A DNA stretch of 64,000 nucleotides from Mariniphaga sp041684965 (GCA_041684965.1 JAWLGR010000006.1:163296-227295), one strand, 5' to 3'. Counted from the stretch's first letter, positions 28,425-40,000 are shown. The notes: generated from the sequence alone by a model not told the origin. Numbers and translations are program-made.

Positions 28425-28730
28425 TTATGAAAACCCCTTCGGAATTTCGGCTGTCCGGGATAATTCCTGCCTCGCAAAGCCAACAGCACCAATAATACCT
28501 ATTGAATTGACCCACCAGGCAATGTCAGCCAGCCATACTGCATAGGCCAAAAAAAATGCAGCTGAAACGTAAACCGAAGCAGCGATTATACGTTTTACGA
28601 AATAATTACCGGGCAGGACATTAAATAAGGCAGAAACAGACTGTTTAATGCCATCCTTTTTCCACAGGGCAAAAATGTAAACAAACCATATTGCCGTAGC
28701 CAGAATAGAAGAACCTTTAGATTTTTTCAT
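28425..28730 (-). CDS. small integral membrane protein
   Basis: A 101-residue protein with three hydrophobic helices (ILATAIWFVYIFALW, IIAASVYVSAAFFLAYAVW and WWVNSIGIIGAVGFA). No family recognised. It lies after the fibre genes and before the lysis genes, so a holin or an assembly role is possible. Its 3' end may be altered by a frameshift, because membrane-protein-like sequence continues beyond the stop in other frames. Confidence 0.55.
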   Translation of the reverse strand: MKKSKGSSILATAIWFVYIFALWKKDGIKQSVSALFNVLPGNYFVKRIIAASVYVSAAFFLAYAVWLADIAWWVNSIGIIGAVGFARQELSRTAEIPKGFS

Positions 28731-28741
28731 GTTGATTTAAT

Positions 28742-29011
28742 TTATAGTTGATTACTTTCCAAATAAGCCTTCGTTATCTCCACACTCCCTAAATACATCT
28801 TCTGAATCTGAACATCACCAAGCCAAATCTTAAAGTCAGTTGGAGCCGGTGGTTCTCCCCCTTCGCCGCCATGACCCCACCAAGGCGATCCATCAATACT
28901 TAATTGCAACCCATTTGGATTAATAGTGGACTTAGTAACTATTTTAACCCATGGAGTTCCATCTATGCTGTGACCTAACTTAAAAAGGTCTTGTTTTGTA
29001 GGTAAAGCCAT
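28742..29011 (-). CDS. small virion-region protein with repeated SIDGxPW motif
   Basis: An 89-residue protein containing two copies of an SIDG(T/S)PW motif (near residues 15 and 38), a Gly/Glu/Pro linker (GHGGEGGEPPAP) and the C-terminal strand pair IWLGDVQIQKMYLGSVEITKAYL. Its start is 2 bases after the stop of the fibre gene. It is likely a fibre accessory or tip protein, by position only. Confidence 0.5.
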   Translation of the reverse strand: MALPTKQDLFKLGHSIDGTPWVKIVTKSTINPNGLQLSIDGSPWWGHGGEGGEPPAPTDFKIWLGDVQIQKMYLGSVEITKAYLESNQL

Positions 29012-29013
29012 AA

Positions 29014-31047
29014 TTAATCTGCTTGTGTTATCTCTATTGAACCAATGAAAGCATACATAGATGTCGCACTACTCAAACTGCCAAAATCAAAATACAGTTC
29101 AGAAACCCCTGCTTGTGTTGGAGTGAAAGTCAATGTTAATTGTTCCCAAATCGTTGAGCCTGTTTCTACAGCAGTGACCGTGACCTCCGAATCCCCTGTA
29201 AATAAATTTGCTGGTACTACCATCCTTATTTTTTGGATGTCAGGGTTCGCATTTCTAACCCAGCCTGTAATAGTGACTAATTTATTGGCAACATATGCAA
29301 ACTCAGCCACTTTAAATTTATATGGATTAGATGTGGTGAATATTATCGAATTAATTTTAATTGCCCAATAATAATCATCGCCAGGTCTTGCCACACCTCC
29401 ATCATTAAACGTGGCCTCTGCGTGATGCCCAAGAATTCCTTGTGATATTATTTGCCTAAGTACTCCACTTGTGTTATATGTACGTACATTAATCATTTTT
29501 ATAAATGTTGAGTCATACATGGTAAAAGGATTTATATAAGTGAATCCATAGTCTGACCCAATATGAGAATCATAAAGGACTATATTTGTTGACCTGTTAA
29601 GCTGCCCACTCCATGCAATCAAAGAAGCCCCTCCCATGGTGTGGTTTAATTTCATCAATATGTCATACGAATTGGTAAATACTACATTTAAATTACTTCC
29701 ATTTACTTCAACATCTTTAAAATGCATGTTTATACACTGCTCTATTAACACACCTCCATTTGAAGAATTATTACAAAAATATCCGGATAAATAATTAACA
29801 TCTATTCTGGCGCATCCGGAAAAGTGGGAGCCCGCATTAGCGTTACAATTGGAATTTGCGATACAGATTATTTGGCTAAATGTTACATTTCCAAATTGAA
29901 TCCCGTATGAGTAATTACCAACAAGGTTATGAGTATCTACTACTTGTCCTCTGCTCATATAAGCAAAAGAAATCCCTATCGAGCAACGGGTGAAAGATAA
30001 ATTCTCAATATGTATATAGCTTTTGTTATTTAAGAATAATCCAGTTGTAAGGCTATTTTGATTACTTATAAAAGTACAGCCATTCTGATTGTTTGTACCA
30101 ACTTCATATCCCCCTTTAAAATAAACTAACGCTCCTTCAATTCCAGAATTTTGAATAGAGCCCCAGGTTTCATCCATCGGCGATAGATATGGATAACGGA
30201 TAAAACTTTCCACTGTTTCCTCTACAAAATTACTAAAACGCCGACTTGACTCTGTAGCAGTAATATGATTATCAATAGCCACAGTTGTCCCGTCGATATA
30301 TTTAATCGGAAAAAATCCCTCCCCAAAAGCTCTCCCTCCGGTTGCTGTTCCACATTTGCTTATTAAGCAAGTCAGGTTTAAATCATTGGTTTTGGTGGCT
30401 AAGATATTATTCAGATAAATTATTAAAGCTCCCGGGTCTATATCATAATAAACAGCGATGCTGTTTATATTACTTCCTAAGTTTCCCCCGCCATCTTTAG
30501 GCAGCGTAAATGCTCTTGGATGAGTGCCTGTAGAGTATGGAAATAAAAAGGTATCAACAATGGTGTCTCCTGTAGCGTCAGAACAAAGACAAATGCGTAA
30601 GACTCCTGACTGAATTGTACCTCCAGGGCGCATCCAAAATGATAATTCCTGATAATTACTTAAATCTAAGGACGCGGGCAATGTATAATATGCGGCCTTT
30701 CCTGTTGTAAAAGCTGTTAATGCAGAAATATAATAAACCCCTGTTCCAAAACGATAAATATTTGTGGAAGTTGACCTTGCTGTTGTCACATTTGGTGATA
30801 CAATCCATAAATCATCCCCACTGAAAACATGCATGGTTCTTGCCGCTGCCAATGTTACATTTTTATCCACCCCCCATGTGGCATCCCCGATTGAAACTGG
30901 GTCTGGGCTTTTAGAAATCCTGATTTCATCCCCTGCAGCAATTCTGGCTGCCGTTGCTCCATTAGTTAATGTTTTCCATGCTGTTGCCCAACTTGTGCCA
31001 TCATTGGCATCATTCCCATTATAAATATCTACATAAAATATTGACAT
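29014..31047 (-). CDS. tail fibre/spike protein with right-handed beta-helix character
   Basis: A 677-residue protein opening YVDIYNGNDANDGTSWATAW, typical of beta-helix spike proteins. The middle region has many short Asn/Gly-containing turns (INMHFKDVEVNGSNLNVVFTN), fitting a parallel beta-helix. A C-terminal jelly-roll-like, carbohydrate-binding-like domain (about 560-677) ends FDFGSLSSATSMYAFIGSIEITQ. It is probably a receptor-binding or polysaccharide-degrading fibre. It is coupled to the upstream large tail gene by a 2-base gap. Confidence 0.7.
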   Translation of the reverse strand: MSIFYVDIYNGNDANDGTSWATAWKTLTNGATAARIAAGDEIRISKSPDPVSIGDATWGVDKNVTLAAARTMHVFSGDDLWIVSPNVTTARSTSTNIYRFGTGVYYISALTAFTTGKAAYYTLPASLDLSNYQELSFWMRPGGTIQSGVLRICLCSDATGDTIVDTFLFPYSTGTHPRAFTLPKDGGGNLGSNINSIAVYYDIDPGALIIYLNNILATKTNDLNLTCLISKCGTATGGRAFGEGFFPIKYIDGTTVAIDNHITATESSRRFSNFVEETVESFIRYPYLSPMDETWGSIQNSGIEGALVYFKGGYEVGTNNQNGCTFISNQNSLTTGLFLNNKSYIHIENLSFTRCSIGISFAYMSRGQVVDTHNLVGNYSYGIQFGNVTFSQIICIANSNCNANAGSHFSGCARIDVNYLSGYFCNNSSNGGVLIEQCINMHFKDVEVNGSNLNVVFTNSYDILMKLNHTMGGASLIAWSGQLNRSTNIVLYDSHIGSDYGFTYINPFTMYDSTFIKMINVRTYNTSGVLRQIISQGILGHHAEATFNDGGVARPGDDYYWAIKINSIIFTTSNPYKFKVAEFAYVANKLVTITGWVRNANPDIQKIRMVVPANLFTGDSEVTVTAVETGSTIWEQLTLTFTPTQAGVSELYFDFGSLSSATSMYAFIGSIEITQAD

Positions 31048-31049
31048 AA

Positions 31050-33806
31050 CTACCCATTTATCAAATAAAGTGTATTGTTAACTTTCGTACCAATCGCATC
31101 ATATTCAGCCTGTGTTAAAGCAACTACCAATTTCACTTCTGCCGACTGAAGCACATTACTATCCTTGATTGCTTTCGGTGTAACGTATTTTGCATCATCT
31201 GTGCCGGTGGCAATATCAGCCCCGGTTGCCTTTGTTAGACTTTGCGGTTGGTATAATTGCGTCCATGCAGCATCCCCCACATACTGCCATTCTACCCAAC
31301 CGGCATTTTCCCGCATAGCCACTTCCCTGCCATCGGTTCCGGCAGCTTTTACACCGGTATCGGTAGTACCGATAAACCAATTACCTGTAGTGGCATCGAT
31401 ATGAGGGGAGGTTCCGTCTGCCCCTACCAAACTGGCCAGCCATTCAGCTTCCGTACCTACAAAGCCATTATTTACCGCAATCTGATATGCGGAATCTCCA
31501 TCCGCACCGGGGGCACCATCCTGACCCTCTGCCAGTACACCAGTGTTTACACCCCCGATATACCAGTAACCATCGAGGCCAATTTCGGGAGTATCGCCGT
31601 CTGTTCCTTCCGCTTTTATACCAGTATCCTGGTTATTTACTATCCAGTTTCCGTTTGCTCCAATCCGCGGGGCGATATTCATCCGCCATGTCCACACATG
31701 CGGCCCACCGGTACATTGATAAATATCGCCCAAAACTGTGCCTGTATCAAAAAACCAGTCCCCTGTTTTTCCTATACCCAGAGGCTCCTGATAGGTACCC
31801 GAATACCAGGTTGCACCGTCTTTACCATCAGCACCGGTAACCGGCTGCGTAATTCCTTTTTCAAGTTTGACACGGTCAAGAAAGAACCCGGGGTGGTCCG
31901 TAGCTGCTCCGCTCTTGCTCCACCTTAACCGCACCGCGTCAAACTGTGCTGCATTGAAAGTTATATTCGCAAACTTCAAAGCCAGTACCTGCCAGTCCAG
32001 GGAAACCGAAGCGCCCATTAAAGTAACAGGCGAAGAAACAACCGCACCGAGCAGCATAAATTCTACATAAAGAATATGCTGTTTGGTTGTAGCTTCCTTC
32101 AGTTTCAACGATGCAATAAATGTTTCGTAATCGGAAATATTCAAAGGTGCGGATGCTGTAAAAAGGATTGTATCGTCAGTGCCGATAGAGCCAACATTGG
32201 CACATTTCAGGCCAGAGAAAGGGTCAATGGCATAATCAAAATTTACAATAACGCCATTAACAGTCTGAATCCATTCCCCGATGTTTTCATCGTAGATGAT
32301 ATCTCCGGAAACCCCGGCAGGTTCTGAGGCGGCAGCCGGAATCAAAACGTGCGTGAGTTCTATTTGTTTTGCGGGGTTAACGGTAGGTTTCTGGGGATTT
32401 ACCGCAGGAATCCCTGTTAAGAAAGTAATGGATGGAGTGTCATCCATAACAATCAGGTCAATTCGCGGATAAGTGGGGTCAGCGGCAGTCAGTGTAATGT
32501 TCTTGTAAGTTAAAATCTTATAGAGTTCCCGCATAATCCGCCCGGCCACAGGTGTAACGATAAAGCTCAGTCCACCGGACCAGCTGACATAACCACCGGC
32601 CAGGATGCCGTTAGGTTTAAAAATATCGGTTACGTTAATTGTTTTGTTACCGATAATGTATTTGAGGTAATCAATAGGAAAATCAGGGTCTTCCTCCGTA
32701 AAAATAGACGTAACACCTACCTCGTCGGTTCCGAAAATGGCCCGGGCTTTTGAAGAGTTGGCATAGTCATGGGAAGTTTGGAAAATAATGCTGCCGATAT
32801 GCAGGAGGTTGGAATGAGGCAAAGAATCCTTAAGCAGGATGACTTCGGTACTAATAGCAGCCGAAGCAAGGGAGCGCAAAGTATATTTATTCTTGCCCAT
32901 TACAGCTATATGCGGCTGGAAAACACAGTTTGTAGCGAAATAGTGGTACACCACGTAATTCAGGTCGGAAGCCTCGGCAATACCGGCAGTAGGCGGGTTA
33001 TATGCCAGCAGGCCGGAACCGGCGTTAAATATTTTTTTACCTGCCTGGGAAGTGTAACGGGGCAGACCGTTCTGGTCGAAGTACCAGACGGGTATTTCCT
33101 GACCCAGTGGAACCTCGGGAGTTTCAGCAAAGATATCTTCATGCCAGAGTTTACCGGCGGTAATATTAAAATCAGTGTCCGACTCAAATAAGCCGGTACC
33201 CTCGTATGTTGCATCTGTAATAGCAAGACCTTCCTGACGGAGGCTGTTTAAAGTTTTATGTGCCCAGAAATGAATTTGCGGAGGCCATTCGGAGCCGTAA
33301 CGGGAATCGCCAAAGTAAAGGGCTTTACCGGCAACGGCATCATAGTAAATCCATGCTACCAGGACTTTGTCCATAATGATGGTAGCAGTTTCGAATTCAT
33401 CAGGATTTATGGTATAGGTAAGCGCTTGCAGGCGGGTATCAGGATTCACATCGTAGTAGATGGCATAAAGACCTTCTTCATTGGGAAGGATTATAAAATC
33501 CGGGTTGTACCTTCGGTGCAGAACGGGTTTGGAAACGAAGCTGAAAAACCGGAAATGCGGGACATACTCCGATTCAGGGTCCAATGCAGGAGCAGGAGTA
33601 AGGGTTAATGTTCTTGACACATCGTCCCAGTTCAGGGAAAGGTCAGGACCACCGGGCCAGAAAAAACCTGCAGAGCGGGAACTGGTATTATCACGCCACA
33701 GAACCTCGATTAAAATGCCCATCATTTCATCGGTGATGCCTTTGTTTTTAAGGTCCATAAAAAGGCGCTTCAGCTCCTTTTTAGTATGTAAAGGTTTTTC
33801 TATCAT
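31050..33806 (-). CDS. large tail fibre protein with collagen-like and repeated modules
   Basis: A 918-residue structural protein. The N-terminal 550 residues are beta-rich (a baseplate or adhesion module). From about 680 come Gly-rich segments (GADGKDGATW, QDGAPGADGDS) and three copies of a roughly 33-residue unit with G-W-I and TG(I/V)KAxGxDG (GNWIVNNQDTGIKAEGTDG; GYWYIGGVNTGVLAEGQDG; GNWFIGTTDTGVKAAGTDG). The C-terminus ends LTQAEYDAIGTKVNNTLYLI. It is probably the trimeric fibre upstream of the beta-helix spike. Confidence 0.7.
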   Translation of the reverse strand: MIEKPLHTKKELKRLFMDLKNKGITDEMMGILIEVLWRDNTSSRSAGFFWPGGPDLSLNWDDVSRTLTLTPAPALDPESEYVPHFRFFSFVSKPVLHRRYNPDFIILPNEEGLYAIYYDVNPDTRLQALTYTINPDEFETATIIMDKVLVAWIYYDAVAGKALYFGDSRYGSEWPPQIHFWAHKTLNSLRQEGLAITDATYEGTGLFESDTDFNITAGKLWHEDIFAETPEVPLGQEIPVWYFDQNGLPRYTSQAGKKIFNAGSGLLAYNPPTAGIAEASDLNYVVYHYFATNCVFQPHIAVMGKNKYTLRSLASAAISTEVILLKDSLPHSNLLHIGSIIFQTSHDYANSSKARAIFGTDEVGVTSIFTEEDPDFPIDYLKYIIGNKTINVTDIFKPNGILAGGYVSWSGGLSFIVTPVAGRIMRELYKILTYKNITLTAADPTYPRIDLIVMDDTPSITFLTGIPAVNPQKPTVNPAKQIELTHVLIPAAASEPAGVSGDIIYDENIGEWIQTVNGVIVNFDYAIDPFSGLKCANVGSIGTDDTILFTASAPLNISDYETFIASLKLKEATTKQHILYVEFMLLGAVVSSPVTLMGASVSLDWQVLALKFANITFNAAQFDAVRLRWSKSGAATDHPGFFLDRVKLEKGITQPVTGADGKDGATWYSGTYQEPLGIGKTGDWFFDTGTVLGDIYQCTGGPHVWTWRMNIAPRIGANGNWIVNNQDTGIKAEGTDGDTPEIGLDGYWYIGGVNTGVLAEGQDGAPGADGDSAYQIAVNNGFVGTEAEWLASLVGADGTSPHIDATTGNWFIGTTDTGVKAAGTDGREVAMRENAGWVEWQYVGDAAWTQLYQPQSLTKATGADIATGTDDAKYVTPKAIKDSNVLQSAEVKLVVALTQAEYDAIGTKVNNTLYLING

Positions 33807-33807
33807 A

Positions 33808-35829
33808 TTATTTAAGAATTAACCAGGGAAAATCATCACGTATAGTATCATCAATCCAGATAGGGTCATTAATTTTCCAGATATCGGAAAGTTTATAAAC
33901 CACGGGAGCATAATTGATTTTATATCCCTTAATGGTGGTAATACCAATCTGGTCGAGGCCGAATTCCGTTTCCATGGACTCGATAATAAATTCACCTTCA
34001 CGGGTACGAAATTTTTTATAAATATTGCGAAGCATGAAATCCAGTTGATTCAGGGAGAACTGCATCTGGCATTCTATCGGCTGGCGGTTGCACCAGAACC
34101 TTGCCCAGTTTAGCCATCGGGATTGAATGAGGCCGGTTCCATCCTTTTCCCAATCCAGAGAAATTGTATTTGATTTATAGGTAGCTTCATTCATGCCCTG
34201 GTAGAACAACAGGCGTGGTTTAAAACTTTCGTAGGTAAACATTTCACTGCGGATGTTACCCTTTTGCCTTATCGTAGCGCGTTCTTCTCCGGAAACAGGG
34301 CCAAACACGGTAGGAATGGTTTCGATATCATCTTTGAGGTAGTTGAAAAAACCATTCTGGAAACCATCGGTAAGGTGGTTCCAGCCGATATACTTTTTTT
34401 GTATATCGTTACCCGTGTGCGGGTCCTGTTCAGTTTTAATCCATACTTTCCATTGAACATACCGGTTTTGGAGTTTAATGAAGCGGATTTCCTCCATTTC
34501 GGGATTGGAAATATTATCCAGATAGGTCCAATCCAATACAGGTTTCTTTTCTTTTTGCCGCAGGTCATCGATGTTCTGCCATCTTTCTGTGAACATCAAA
34601 TCTTTTTCGTCGTGGTCGAACGTAAATTTAAGGGTAACATCCATTTTATCACCCATATTCCAGGTACCGGTGAACCATTTGTCAAGGTTAATCGCATGGG
34701 CTGTAAGAATACTTTCACGGTCTATAACATCGCAGATTTTACGGCCGGGTCTGAAAAAGAAGAAAACATTCAGGTAGTTCTGAATTCCCAGCAGCAAGTC
34801 CTTGATATGGATATCAGGAATAAGGTCTTTATAATAAAAAGGTTTATTGTAGTCACGCTTAACATCTACAATTTCATAACCATAGGTAACTGGGAAAAAT
34901 TCAACGTCATCCCAGGAATAACCGGGAATTACCACCGTTGCATTTCTTTTCACAAACTCAAAGTTGGTGATATCATAATTGTTATAAAGTATGAGATTTT
35001 TGAGTTCCGGATGTTCCGCCAGGAAATTTTTGTCAAGGTAGAATCCTGCATCAAAAAAAATGGTTTTTAGCAGGTAATTAAGGAAGAGCATAGGTGAAAC
35101 TACGTAAACCTTTAAATTCTGGGCAATATCTTCCGGGCCGCCCAGGCTCTGAGAAGTATCAGTTTTAATGGTACCATCTGGATTTTTAAAATTTACGAAG
35201 AAGGCTGAGGATTTCATATAAGCCCAGGTAAGGTCTTCTACTTCCCGTTCTGTATACGTGTTTTTATTATTATCCTTTTTAGTCCAGAAAGATAGTTTGG
35301 AAAGGAAACCGCCGGTATAATTGGGATTAGGAGTGGAGATGGTAATGGTAACCTTTTCGCTTTTATCGGTAAAAAATTCATTGTTATAAATCCGTGGGCA
35401 GGCGTAATCATCGGAGAGGGGGTCATAATCAGCCTTGTTGACAAAAGATTTGGCAACATTAAAAGATTCTGATTGGTTTACATTACGTTCGCGGTATTCT
35501 TCACCAAGATTACCCACATCAGAACGGAGCCATCCGGAAAATTGTTCAGGGGTGGCGTTTGTAATAACCAGGGTACCACCCATCAGCAGCACACCACTGT
35601 AACGAATTTGAAAACCCGGGTATTCACGGGTACTTTTATTGGTGTTATTTTCAAAGATTCCGGGATAACCTAAAAGAGCATTGTTAACATCATTAGAAGG
35701 AATATCGATGCCTACAGTGATATCCCCAGGAAAATCGCTGATATTACAGGCGGGGTTCTGATGGGTCATTCTTATAGACTTTGTACGGTCGAGAAGTAAA
35801 GGCTTATCGTTAAGAAAAAATTCGAGCAT
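33808..35829 (-). CDS. phage tail/baseplate-type structural protein
   Basis: A 673-residue protein, beta-rich, beginning MLEFFLNDKPLLLDRTKSIRM, with no catalytic motif. It lies between the 401-residue protein and the large fibre, directly coupled at both ends. Length, position after the tape measure and composition fit a tail-tip or baseplate hub component; homology to named families is not recognised. Confidence 0.6.
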   Translation of the reverse strand: MLEFFLNDKPLLLDRTKSIRMTHQNPACNISDFPGDITVGIDIPSNDVNNALLGYPGIFENNTNKSTREYPGFQIRYSGVLLMGGTLVITNATPEQFSGWLRSDVGNLGEEYRERNVNQSESFNVAKSFVNKADYDPLSDDYACPRIYNNEFFTDKSEKVTITISTPNPNYTGGFLSKLSFWTKKDNNKNTYTEREVEDLTWAYMKSSAFFVNFKNPDGTIKTDTSQSLGGPEDIAQNLKVYVVSPMLFLNYLLKTIFFDAGFYLDKNFLAEHPELKNLILYNNYDITNFEFVKRNATVVIPGYSWDDVEFFPVTYGYEIVDVKRDYNKPFYYKDLIPDIHIKDLLLGIQNYLNVFFFFRPGRKICDVIDRESILTAHAINLDKWFTGTWNMGDKMDVTLKFTFDHDEKDLMFTERWQNIDDLRQKEKKPVLDWTYLDNISNPEMEEIRFIKLQNRYVQWKVWIKTEQDPHTGNDIQKKYIGWNHLTDGFQNGFFNYLKDDIETIPTVFGPVSGEERATIRQKGNIRSEMFTYESFKPRLLFYQGMNEATYKSNTISLDWEKDGTGLIQSRWLNWARFWCNRQPIECQMQFSLNQLDFMLRNIYKKFRTREGEFIIESMETEFGLDQIGITTIKGYKINYAPVVYKLSDIWKINDPIWIDDTIRDDFPWLILK

Positions 35830-35840
35830 GGTATTTATAT

Positions 35841-37046
35841 TTAGTAAGCTTCTTCCATTTCTATATCCACTGATTCAATATCGTTGTTATCGTCATTTAA
35901 AATAAGTTCTGTATTAGTTATAATCACAGGACACAATTTATAGTTATTGATATCGGTAACACCGGAATCAGGGGGCAGGGCCAGCCAGGCATGTTCAGCA
36001 TCGAGCAGGAAGTCAAGGGCGGCCAATTCCTCTTTACTTTTCCATCCTGTATTTATTTTCCATTTACGTTGGCGTTTCGGAGCAACCGGAAGTAACGTAG
36101 GTACCTGGACACCGGAACCGGATGGAAAAGGACGTTTACTCAGGGTACGGTTACCTGTAGGGTTGTAAACCATACGGCCTGAAAGGGTAATGGTTTCAAT
36201 GCCGCCCATTCTGTTATCGGCGAATAGGTAATAATAATCTTTGTGGGGAGGGGTCCAGTCGATAATGAATGTACGAATTTCAGTAATCGGGACACCGTCT
36301 TTTTCAATCCATGCTTCATATTTTTCGAGGGGGTTACCATTTTCATCTGCCATAGGCACACCGGCATTTCCGGGGTGACATTCAATTTCCCACAGTATAT
36401 CACCCCACAAATCTCCATTTAACAGGGCAATAGTATCGGTATTTCCGGCTATGTAATATTTTAAATTGATGGTTATTCCGGCAATAGTACCATAGGGAAT
36501 CCACCAAAGTTTGGTGGGTTGGTATGGTGAGACATATTGAACGAGGGGCATATAGGATAAGAACCTGCCTTCCATACAATAATGGCTATACCAGGTTTTA
36601 TCAAGGTCGTTCAGTTCAGCGAGTTTAATATCCGGAAGCCTTCCTTTAACGATAAAAATCGGTTGGAACGGGTCCTGGAAAGATTCTTTAAGCTGGCCGT
36701 CCACCTTGTCTATCCAGCTTTCACCGGGGTAAAGCCAGATAGTATAAGAACCATTAATCCAGCCTGTGATTTTCCCTGTGTATCGTGGTTTTATCGGCCA
36801 TGTAATTTTACGGTCAAACCGTTGGTCAACATAACCAGAAATATTGAAAACAGCCTCTGCGTTTTCATTAGGAGGTATGGCAGGAATAAATGGAGCGCCA
36901 TCAAGTTCACCCTCTGGACTTGTGATTTTCAGAAGGAGTTTATAATCCATGCTGTTAAGCGGATAACTGTCTGTAGTTAATTTAACGAAGATATCGTTTC
37001 CGCTTAGGTGTGTACTTAGAATAGAGATATCGCTTACTGTTATCAT
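35841..37046 (-). CDS. phage distal-tail-type structural protein
   Basis: A 401-residue beta-rich protein (ISILSTHLSGNDIFVKLTTD; WKINTGWKSKEELAALDFLL). It follows the tape measure by 9 bases, the usual place for distal tail proteins. The region near residues 335-380 (trimmed to KWKINTGWKSKEEL) recalls a tail-attachment domain, but I recognise no named family. Confidence 0.6.
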   Translation of the reverse strand: MITVSDISILSTHLSGNDIFVKLTTDSYPLNSMDYKLLLKITSPEGELDGAPFIPAIPPNENAEAVFNISGYVDQRFDRKITWPIKPRYTGKITGWINGSYTIWLYPGESWIDKVDGQLKESFQDPFQPIFIVKGRLPDIKLAELNDLDKTWYSHYCMEGRFLSYMPLVQYVSPYQPTKLWWIPYGTIAGITINLKYYIAGNTDTIALLNGDLWGDILWEIECHPGNAGVPMADENGNPLEKYEAWIEKDGVPITEIRTFIIDWTPPHKDYYYLFADNRMGGIETITLSGRMVYNPTGNRTLSKRPFPSGSGVQVPTLLPVAPKRQRKWKINTGWKSKEELAALDFLLDAEHAWLALPPDSGVTDINNYKLCPVIITNTELILNDDNNDIESVDIEMEEAY

Positions 37047-37055
37047 GGTAAAAAA

Positions 37056-40000
37056 TTAAAGTCCGGAATTATTTTTTATGTCGTTGTATTGTTTGAGTTT
37101 ACGGTCGAAAAGTTCGATAGCCAGGGAAGGTTGCCAGTTCAGGAGTTTATCGATGGCGTTATCGAATTTATCGATATCAATAGGAAGCTGTGGGGGGTTC
37201 AATGAAGAATCCACATTGGGTTGCTGAATTTGATAAGGGTATTTTCCCGTAGCAAATTGTGGGATACGGCCATCCCTGACGTCATAAATGGCTTTGAATA
37301 TTTCCGGAAAATTAACCCTTAATTTTCGGGTGGTTAAGCCATCGATGACCATTTCAGGCTGACCCGGGACTTCATTAAAAATCCCTAACTGGGGTTTATT
37401 TCCATACATACCGGTGGAAGGGCGACCGGCCCATTCAGAGTTAAAGCGGGTACCGCTTTGTCCGGCAACATCGTATTTACCGGAAGCGAATTCCGGTATA
37501 AGCGAATTGAACAGGAAAGTAGCAGCCCCACCGGCTGCGGCGGCAGCAGCGATATTTAAGGGGAACGGAACATTTTTCAAAGCTTTAAGAGCAGCGGTGG
37601 CAATAAATTCAGCAAGGTAAGCCTTAAGCTCCTGGCGAATGGAATTAAGAATAGCGGAGGTGGCTTCTTCAACAGTTTTGGCATTTTCAACAGCGGCAGC
37701 ACCAGCTTGTACAGCATAATCAATTTGCATTTTTTGAGCCTTTCGCCGTGCATCGGCCTTTTTCATTTCAGCATCGATGGTCGCCTCTGTTTCTTTATCG
37801 AGTTGCTTTTTGTAATTTTCAACGTGCTTTTCCATTTCTTCATCTATATCCGCGAAAAGTTTACGTTCACCTTCCGTAAGCTTTTCCGTAATCTGCGTTG
37901 AAATTTCCAGCAGGCCATCGAGTTCTTTCTGCCATGCGAGTTTATGGTCCAGAATCTTTCCTTCAAGGTCCACAATATCTTCCCCGTGAGTAATGTATAG
38001 TTGACGCATGGCGATAAGGTGAGCCAGTTCCAGTTCATACATTTCACGGTTAAAAGCATCTTTCGTAATTTTCTTTTCCAGAAGTTGTTGTTTCAACAAG
38101 TTGTGTTCTTTATTGAAAGCAGATTGCAGACCAGCTTTTACTGTGTCAAAATCAGCGGGCATATTGGTTTTCTCTGCTAATTTTTTGCGGCGTTCGGCAA
38201 TATCATCTATTTGTTTATTAACCAGGGCAAGGTTTTTGGTGAAATCGTGAATAGTTAAAGAATTAATTTCAAACTGAATACTGGAAGGGTCGAGGGTTTC
38301 GAGGTTTCGCTGCATATTAATTATTTCTTCCTCGAAAAACAGTTTGAAATTTTCAAGTTCACCCAGGCGAAGGTTTTTAAGGGATTCCTCAAACTTACCA
38401 ACTACATCAGCATACTGATTGAAAGATTTAATGACACGGGTAGAACCGTCAGCCATGGTAATAACCTTTTCTGCATACAGGTTCATATCTTCAAGGAATT
38501 TTTCGTATTGTTTTTTCCCTGCCATATCAGCCCCGGCCTGCATGGCATCATTAAGTTCTTCCTGACCTTTTGTGGCATCCTTAGTACGTTTCAAAAAGCT
38601 GTAAAGGGCGACCCCGGCTGAGGCAAGCAGGGTAACAATAAGACCAATGGGATTGGCGGCCATGGCAGCGGAGAACGCCCGGAACTGTAAGGCAGCAACC
38701 TTTAACCTGCCGGTGAGCAGGGCAATACCCACATTGTAAAGGGAAACAGCAGCAAACTGAGCGGTAAAAGCTATTTTTTGAAGCTTTTGGGCAATAATGG
38801 AAGCAAGGGTTGTGGTATGGAGTCTTGCCTGCCACATAACAGCCAGTCTGGTGGCAATGGAATAAGCAGTAATGGCTGTAATCAGTGTAATTATAGTGGA
38901 GCCATGTTTAAAAAGGAATTCTGTAAGGATGCCCAGCATTTTAACCATGGCGCTACCCTTTTTGATAACACTGGCATAAGCCGGAGCGAGGCGTTCACCC
39001 AGTTCACGCTGTACCTGTGCAAATTTTTCTATAGCCTTATCAATGTTAGCTTGTACGGTGGTATTTTTAATATTGAATTCAGTGGTAAGGCTGGTACCCT
39101 CGGCAAAAGCCTGATTACTTAAATCCTGCTGTTCACGCAGCATTTTGGTATTGTTGGCAAGGGCACCAAAAACGGCAGTCATACGCTGGCCTTCGATACC
39201 AAGGTCCCCCAGGAAAGCGATTAGCGTTTCAAAGCCACCCTCATTACTGGCAAGTCCTTCAAATACTAAAATCATAGCCTCGTTGGCGTCAGTTCTCAGG
39301 AGGTCTGAAAATGCACTAATTTCTAAACCCGCGATGCTGGCAAATTCTTTTGTTTTTTTGGTCATGGTTGTCATAAACTTGCTGTAGGCAGTAGATGACA
39401 TTTCAGCACTTTGACCAAGAGCATCCAGCGTAGCGGCGGTACCCAGGATGTTCTGGATACTGACACCGGCCTGTGGGGCAATACCGGCAGTACGTTTGGC
39501 GAAGTTTACAAGGTATCCTTCGGTGGCCGTGGAAGCCATACCCAGTTCATTGATAGCAGAACCGACTTTCATCAGGGCCTGTTCCTGCCCGTATAGGGAT
39601 TTAAGGTCAAATATGTCGGTAAGTTTACCAAGGGACTGTATTGCCCCTTCTGCCCCGCCGAGGTCTTCACCAAGAGCAACAGCAATCTGGTCGGAAGCCC
39701 GGACGAAACCGATTAACTCTTCCATACCTGTAATACCCAGTTTACCACCAATTCTTGCGATACCCATCCGTTCGGTCATGCTTGTACGGGTATCTATTTT
39801 TTCGAGCTCGTCGTTGAGTTCCTTAACCTGGTCTTTAGTAAGGCCGGTTGTTTTCATCACATTGGCGAGTACATCATCGTATTCAGCATAGGCATTTACA
39901 GCGGATTTGATGGTAAGGACAAAAGCAGCCATGGAAGCAGCGGCAGCAGTTATTATCCCAAAATATTTATTAAAGCCGTCAACAGCGGAGTTAAGGCTGA

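Noticed and set aside
31257..31928. + strand frame of 223 codons opposite the fibre gene
   Set aside because: Cys/Pro/Ile-rich shadow of the Gly/Asp-rich repeat region on the - strand.
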